A stretch of DNA of 24,536 nt from IMG/VR virus record IMGVR_UViG_3300047661_000100, positions 1 to 24,536 of that record. One strand, given 5' to 3'. The stretch comes from a virus. The notes under the pieces are model-generated. The model made no database searches, was not told the DNA's origin, and saw only the letters and a program-made list of their open reading frames with translations. A program made the position numbers and the translations under genes. Below, piece after piece: positions 20,859 through 24,536 of the stretch (its first letter is position 1; every line of letters begins with the position of its first letter).

Positions 20859-21593
20859 ATGACCCCGTACTACGAGCATGCGGGCATCAAGATTTATCAC
20901 GGGGATTGCAGAGACGTTCTAGAAGCCGAGGATGTAAATTCTGATCTTCTCTGTATGGATCCTCCGTATGGGATCGGTATGTGCCGTGGCCGCATTGGAG
21001 GCAGCAGTGGAAAGGGGGGCTTCGGAGGCAGAAAGTTCTGCAGGACCTATCCGGCTAGGGATTGGGGTGAATCTGACTGGGATGATGTCCCTGCTGCCGA
21101 TGATCTGATCGAAATATGTCGCGGCGCTGCTCCTGCCCAAGTGATATGGGGCGGAAATTATTTTCATCTTCCTCCGTCGATGCGCTGGCTTGTTTGGGAT
21201 AAGCGCAACGATGGCACAGGGTTCGCCGATTGCGAGCTGGCCTGGACAAATCAAAGAAGTGCGGTGCGGATCTTCAGACACCGCTGGAATGGGATGCTCC
21301 AAGAATACGGAGGCAGATCCAAAGAACTCCGATTACACCCCACAATGAAGCCATTGTCTCTGATGAAATGGTGTATAGGCTTCTTCCCTGATGCGAAGTC
21401 TGTCCTTGATCCTTTTATGGGAAGTGGCACCACGTTGGTCGCTGCCAAGGCAATCGGTCTATCTGCTGTTGGTATAGAACGCGAAGAGAAGTACTGCGAG
21501 ATTGCGGCCACGAGATTAAGCCAGGAGGTTTTCGATTTTGGGGGATCTGGAAATCTACCTTCTAGCGAAGGCGGCCAAATAATCATGACGTGA
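20859..21593 (+). CDS. DNA methyltransferase (N4/N6-type, beta class)
   Basis: A 244-aa site-specific amino-methyltransferase. DPPYG (34-38) is the catalytic motif IV; DPFMGSGTT (184-192) is the SAM-binding motif I; HPTMKP (160-165) precedes it. The order IV then I marks the beta class. It modifies adenine N6 or cytosine N4; the target is unknown and no partner restriction enzyme is adjacent, so it is likely an orphan methylase protecting phage DNA or marking it. RBS GAGGTAAG is before ATG 20859. It interrupts the usual protease-capsid order and ends with its own terminator, as expected for an inserted (moron) gene. Confidence 0.9.
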   Translation: MTPYYEHAGIKIYHGDCRDVLEAEDVNSDLLCMDPPYGIGMCRGRIGGSSGKGGFGGRKFCRTYPARDWGESDWDDVPAADDLIEICRGAAPAQVIWGGNYFHLPPSMRWLVWDKRNDGTGFADCELAWTNQRSAVRIFRHRWNGMLQEYGGRSKELRLHPTMKPLSLMKWCIGFFPDAKSVLDPFMGSGTTLVAAKAIGLSAVGIEREEKYCEIAATRLSQEVFDFGGSGNLPSSEGGQIIMT

Positions 21594-21633
21594 TTCTTGC
21601 CACTTAATTCGAATATTCCTTGTCGCTGTAAAG

Positions 21634-21661
21634 AAGGCCTCGCTATCGCGAGGCCTTTTTT
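21634..21661 (+). terminator. Intrinsic terminator after methyltransferase
   Basis: AAGGCCTCGC-TATC-GCGAGGCCTT is a perfect 10-bp stem (21634-21643 with 21648-21657) followed by a run of T residues to 21661. A textbook Rho-independent terminator. Confidence 0.92.
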
Positions 21662-21789
21662 ATGCCCCAAAGTTTTGCCCGCTCGACCGCGCCCGCTGGG
21701 CTGGACCCGGAGTCCATGCGGTTTTCGGGAAACCATCGACAACCTCCCGCAGAGGCTGCCGGATGAATTCGTTTGTCCAGGAGAATGTA

Positions 21790-23037
21790 ATGCGCAAGTC
21801 GATTGAACTGAAGAACGAAAAGGCTACCCTGACCGAGCAGTATCGCACTGTTCTGGATCGGGCCGCCGGCGAGAAGCGGGCCACCAACGCGGAAGAGAAA
21901 GAGCAGCTCCGCAAGATGGATACACGCTTCGACGAACTGGGCACAGAGATCCTGATGTACGAGAAGCAGGAGACTCGCGAGTCCGAGCTGGCCGTACGAG
22001 GCAATCATGGCAATGGCACGCAGCCGCAGAACGATGGCCGCGGTGAGGGATCCGGCAAGCCACAAGGTATCCGCGCCACTGCGGCCTACCATGCTGCTTT
22101 TGTTGCTGCCGTTTTTGGCGGCGGCATGCCGTCCGATGTATCGCCGGAAGTTCGCAATGCTTTGCAGTCGGACTCCGATGAGGGCGGCGGCTACCTGGTC
22201 TCCTCCGAGCAGCTCGCCAATCGGCTCATTGAGGCTGTTGACAACGAAGTCTTCATCCGCACCATGGCCACCAAGAGCACGGTGACCAGTGCCCAGTCGC
22301 TCGGCATTCCCACCCGTTCCGGCGATGTGGACGATGCCGACTGGACGCCGGAAATCGCAACCGGCAATGAGGATACGGGCCTGAAGTTTGGCAAGCGCGA
22401 ACTGCGACCGCACCCGTTGTCCAAGCGCATCAAGATCAGCAAAAAGCTGATTCGGTTGACGCCGATGGTCGAAGACAAGGTGATCGAGCGCCTGGGCTAC
22501 AAGTTCGGCGTCGCGCAGGAAAAGGGCTTCCTGTTGGGTACCGGAGCCGAGCAGCCGCTGGGCGTGTTCGTTCCTAGTACTGATGGCATCAGTACCGCCC
22601 GCGATGTCTCCACCGGCTTGGCCACCGGCTTCTCGGACGCCGACGTGCTTGTCGATGCGCTGTATTCCCTGAAAGGCCAGTACCAAAAGAAGGCCGTCTG
22701 GGGGTTCCATCGCGATGCGGTCCGTAAGATTCGTAAACTGAAGGATCTGTACGGGCAGTACGTCTGGCAGCCGGGCATTAGCGGCGGCCAGCCGGACACC
22801 ATCCTCAACCGGCCGTTCTTTATGTCGGAGTACATCCCGAACACGTTCACCACTGGCCAGTACGTGGGCATCATCGGAGACTTCTCGAAGTATGAGATTG
22901 CCGATGCACTCACCATCGAAATCCAGCGTCTCATCGAGCTCTATGCCGAGAAGAACCAGGTGGGCTTCATCGGTCGCCTTGAGACGGATGGCATGCCCGT
23001 TCTCGAAGAGGCTTTCGTTCGCCTGAAGACTGCCTAA
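21790..23037 (+). CDS. Major capsid protein, HK97 fold
   Basis: A 415-aa HK97-type capsid subunit. The first about 75 residues form a charged coiled-coil delta/scaffold domain (MRKSIELKNEKATLTEQYRT...), normally removed by the protease. The body then shows the family pattern EGGGYLVSSEQLANRLIEAV, SLGIPTRSGDVDDADWTPE, GKRELRPHPLSKRIKISKKL and GTGAEQPLGVF. ATG 21790 is preferred to 21763 because AGGAGA lies five bases upstream. It follows the methylase terminator, so it may have its own promoter or depend on antitermination. A hairpin follows its stop. Confidence 0.94.
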   Translation: MRKSIELKNEKATLTEQYRTVLDRAAGEKRATNAEEKEQLRKMDTRFDELGTEILMYEKQETRESELAVRGNHGNGTQPQNDGRGEGSGKPQGIRATAAYHAAFVAAVFGGGMPSDVSPEVRNALQSDSDEGGGYLVSSEQLANRLIEAVDNEVFIRTMATKSTVTSAQSLGIPTRSGDVDDADWTPEIATGNEDTGLKFGKRELRPHPLSKRIKISKKLIRLTPMVEDKVIERLGYKFGVAQEKGFLLGTGAEQPLGVFVPSTDGISTARDVSTGLATGFSDADVLVDALYSLKGQYQKKAVWGFHRDAVRKIRKLKDLYGQYVWQPGISGGQPDTILNRPFFMSEYIPNTFTTGQYVGIIGDFSKYEIADALTIEIQRLIELYAEKNQVGFIGRLETDGMPVLEEAFVRLKTA

Positions 23038-23054
23038 ACAGCGGTTAGGGCGTC

Positions 23055-23078
23055 GGGGCACTGCCACTGCGGTGCCCC
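23055..23078 (+). terminator. Hairpin after capsid gene
   Basis: GGGGCAC-10 nt-GTGCCCC, a 7-bp GC-rich stem followed by TAAACATTTT. The T-run is weak and displaced, so it is more likely a partial terminator or mRNA-stabilising hairpin. Confidence 0.5.
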
Positions 23079-23119
23079 TAAACATTTTCCACTCTTACAG
23101 AGAAGTGAGGAATTGATTC

Positions 23120-23560
23120 ATGAATCTTGCAAAAAGCACCAAAGTGACCCGCGTCCTCATTGCAACTGCGCTGGGCACTGCCTCGGTCAATGGCTCCGTC
23201 ATCGATATGCAGGACTTTGAGGGCGTTGTCTTTACCGCGCAGCTCGGCGCAATCACCGACGGCACGCCTTCCCTCAAGGCGCAGGAAGGCACGTTGCCCG
23301 ACGGCTCCGATATGACCGATCTGGCAGGCAGCAATACCCCGCTTGCCATCACCGACGATGAAAAGTGCGCAGTCCTGGAGGTTTACCGTCCGGTCAAGCG
23401 CTATCTTCGTCCCGTCGTTGTCCGCGGCGGAGCCACCGGGTCTGTTATTGACTCAGTGATTGCCCTCCAGCACTCGGCACGGGTCCTGCCTACCACCAAC
23501 GATCCGGCAACCGTCGCGGCTACCAACGTCCTGGTCAGCCCTCTTGAAGGCGCGGCCTAA
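23120..23560 (+). CDS. Post-capsid protein, candidate head decoration protein
   Basis: A 146-aa beta-rich protein (MNLAKSTKVTRVLIATALGT, IDMQDFEGVVFTAQLGAITD, VLEVYRPVKRYLRPVVVRGG, VIDSVIALQHSARVLPTT). Similar small proteins of unknown function follow the capsid gene in many phages, and a decoration or stabilisation role is suspected from position. RBS GTGAGGAA is before ATG 23120. It is bracketed by a hairpin upstream and a strong terminator downstream, implying high, separate expression. Confidence 0.75.
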   Translation: MNLAKSTKVTRVLIATALGTASVNGSVIDMQDFEGVVFTAQLGAITDGTPSLKAQEGTLPDGSDMTDLAGSNTPLAITDDEKCAVLEVYRPVKRYLRPVVVRGGATGSVIDSVIALQHSARVLPTTNDPATVAATNVLVSPLEGAA

Positions 23561-23577
23561 ATCGCTGCTTTTTTGGG

Positions 23578-23621
23578 CGGGCCGGAGAATTCACAGAACA
23601 TTTCTCTCCGGCCCGATTTTT
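23578..23621 (+). terminator. Intrinsic terminator after post-capsid gene
   Basis: CGGGCCGGAGA (23578-23588) pairs perfectly with TCTCCGGCCCG (23605-23615), 11 bp with a 16-nt loop, followed by A and five T residues. Confidence 0.85.
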
Positions 23622-23654
23622 GAACGCTGTTTCTATCTCATTCGAGGTGCTTGC

Positions 23655-24536
23655 GTGGCGGGTCTCAGCATATTGAAAAGAGCGGTCTGTGAGCCGATCA
23701 CACTCGCGCAGGCGAAGCGCCAGTGCCGGATCGATGACGCGAACACGCTTGACGACATCGATCTGGAAGACTTGATTGCGGATGCACGGGGGGAAGCGGA
23801 GCTGCATACAGCTCGCTCTTACGTCCTCCGCACTTATCGCGAGTACTTCGACCATTTTCCAGGCCATCGCCTGCCGATTCCCTACAACGTGATTTACGAT
23901 GCGCCCACCCGTCATGACTTGTCTGGCGAACAACGCAACCATTTCGAACTGTCCCGCTCTCCGCTGCGCTCCGTTTCGCAGATCCAGTATCTCGATCAAG
24001 ACGGAGCAGTTCAAACTCTCGACCCAAACATCTATGTCATCGCTCCGCATTGTGAACCGGCGAAGATTTACCACGCTCCGCATGCGGACCCATGGCCTCA
24101 GGCACTGCATCAGGTCGACAGCATCTGGGTCGATTACATAGCAGGCTACGGGACGATGGTCACTGTCACGATAGGGGCCGCTTCGAATGCTGTGACCGGC
24201 GCTGTCTTTTCTCAAGAGGATGCCGGCCGGGAGATTTATATTCCAGGCGCTGGTGCGGCTGGTGCGGTGGGCGCGGCTGCTGCAACCTTGCGTACTACGA
24301 TTGCGGCCGTTGACGAAAATGGCGCGGCCACTCTTGCGGATGAGGCTGTTACCGCTGTTGCCGGCGTCGGTGCCTGGCTGGGAGAGCATATTCCGGGAGT
24401 CGCGCGGCGGGCCATGCTGATGCTCATCACGCACTGGTTTGAGAATCGCACGCCAGTCCAGTCTGGAACGCAAGCTGAACTGCCCTACATGGTCAAGGAT
24501 CTGCTCGACCAGAATCGAGTGTATTACCAGCCATGA
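23655..24536 (+). CDS. Head-tail connector (phiE125 gp8-like) with inserted beta module
   Basis: A 293-aa connector protein. The N-terminus (SILKRAVCEPITLAQAKRQC, then DIDLEDLIADARGEAELHTA and SYVLRTYREYFDHFP) and the end (VARRAMLMLITHWFENRTPV) are the two halves of the gp8/gp6-like connector helices. They are separated after DYIAGYG (about 165) by about 70 residues (FSQEDAGREIYIPGAGAAGA...TLRTTIAAVDENGAATLADE), a GAG-type beta module otherwise seen in phage fibre and tailspike proteins. Normal family members are near 190-200 aa. GTG 23655 is chosen for the GAGGTG site; the longer frame would cross the terminator. It ends at the window edge. Confidence 0.85.
   Translation: MAGLSILKRAVCEPITLAQAKRQCRIDDANTLDDIDLEDLIADARGEAELHTARSYVLRTYREYFDHFPGHRLPIPYNVIYDAPTRHDLSGEQRNHFELSRSPLRSVSQIQYLDQDGAVQTLDPNIYVIAPHCEPAKIYHAPHADPWPQALHQVDSIWVDYIAGYGTMVTVTIGAASNAVTGAVFSQEDAGREIYIPGAGAAGAVGAAAATLRTTIAAVDENGAATLADEAVTAVAGVGAWLGEHIPGVARRAMLMLITHWFENRTPVQSGTQAELPYMVKDLLDQNRVYYQP

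Noticed and set aside
21662-21766. A short plus-strand frame between the methylase terminator and the capsid gene
   Set aside because: Begins inside the terminator U-tract region without a ribosome site; Pro/Ala-rich random-looking peptide.
21643-23085. A 480-codon minus-strand open frame across the capsid gene
   Set aside because: It is antisense to a clear HK97 capsid gene, has no ribosome site and low protein-likeness; a GC-bias shadow.
23535-24473. A 312-codon minus-strand frame
   Set aside because: Antisense to the connector gene and crosses a strong terminator.
1-24536. tRNA genes, CRISPR arrays and insertion sequences
   Set aside because: None found by eye: no cloverleaf with CCA/T-arm, no regularly spaced repeats, no transposase or terminal inverted repeats.

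Overview
The window is the left part of a temperate, HK97-type (siphovirus-like) phage, most likely an integrated prophage. It runs from a tyrosine integrase on the minus strand at the left edge, through lysogeny control, early/replication genes and lysis genes, to the packaging and head genes. Tail genes would lie beyond the right edge. The DNA is moderately GC-rich, has good Shine-Dalgarno sites and uses TAA, TAG and TGA as ordinary stops. Gene style and the soil-phage character of the small proteins suggest a Gram-negative host, perhaps Acidobacteriota (Terriglobales-like). That host guess is inference from style only.

Layout. 1-1.3 kb: integrase, plus an unlisted AlpA/MerR-type excisionase reading frame that carries an in-frame amber codon. 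1.3-1.75 kb: divergent control region and a LexA-type winged-helix regulator with no peptidase domain. 1.75-6.3 kb: a tightly overlapping early operon (Cys-rich protein, large ParB-like protein, small zinc-binding proteins, phage hypotheticals). 6.3-6.4 kb: a strongly base-paired RNA candidate. 6.4-11.5 kb: many small accessory/replication genes, including a P-loop mini-protein, a stand-alone DnaB N-terminal domain, a triple Myb-like DNA-binding protein, a MazG-like protein and a winged-helix replication-type protein. Two tandem parS-like sites lie at 11.2 kb. 11.5-13.2 kb: one lone minus-strand gene, small hypotheticals and a poorly coding stretch. 13.2-15.2 kb: membrane/holin candidates, an M15 endolysin and an HNH endonuclease. 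15.2-15.4 kb: a probable cos region. 15.4-24.5 kb: TerS, TerL, a duplicated and apparently inactive TerL nuclease domain, portal, ClpP-like protease, an inserted DNA methyltransferase with its own terminator, major capsid protein, a probable decoration/post-capsid protein and a gp8-family head-tail connector carrying an inserted beta-module.

How it works together. Integrase with a possibly crippled Xis, and the LexA-like regulator, would set lysogeny. ParB with the parS-like pair suggests a ParA-less segregation or transcription-control device. No helicase motor, primase or polymerase is present, so replication must rely on the host, possibly through the DnaB-N protein. HNH-cos-TerS-TerL-portal-protease-capsid is the standard HK97-type cos-packaging cassette.

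The strongest unusual signals are: (1) the TerL nuclease-domain duplicate lacking most catalytic Asp residues; (2) tandem parS-like sites far from an orphan parB; (3) the structured RNA at 6.3 kb and a recurrent TAGRCACCGTCGCGA hairpin motif; (4) the hidden amber-containing excisionase; (5) the DnaB-N-only protein; (6) the beta-module insertion in the connector.
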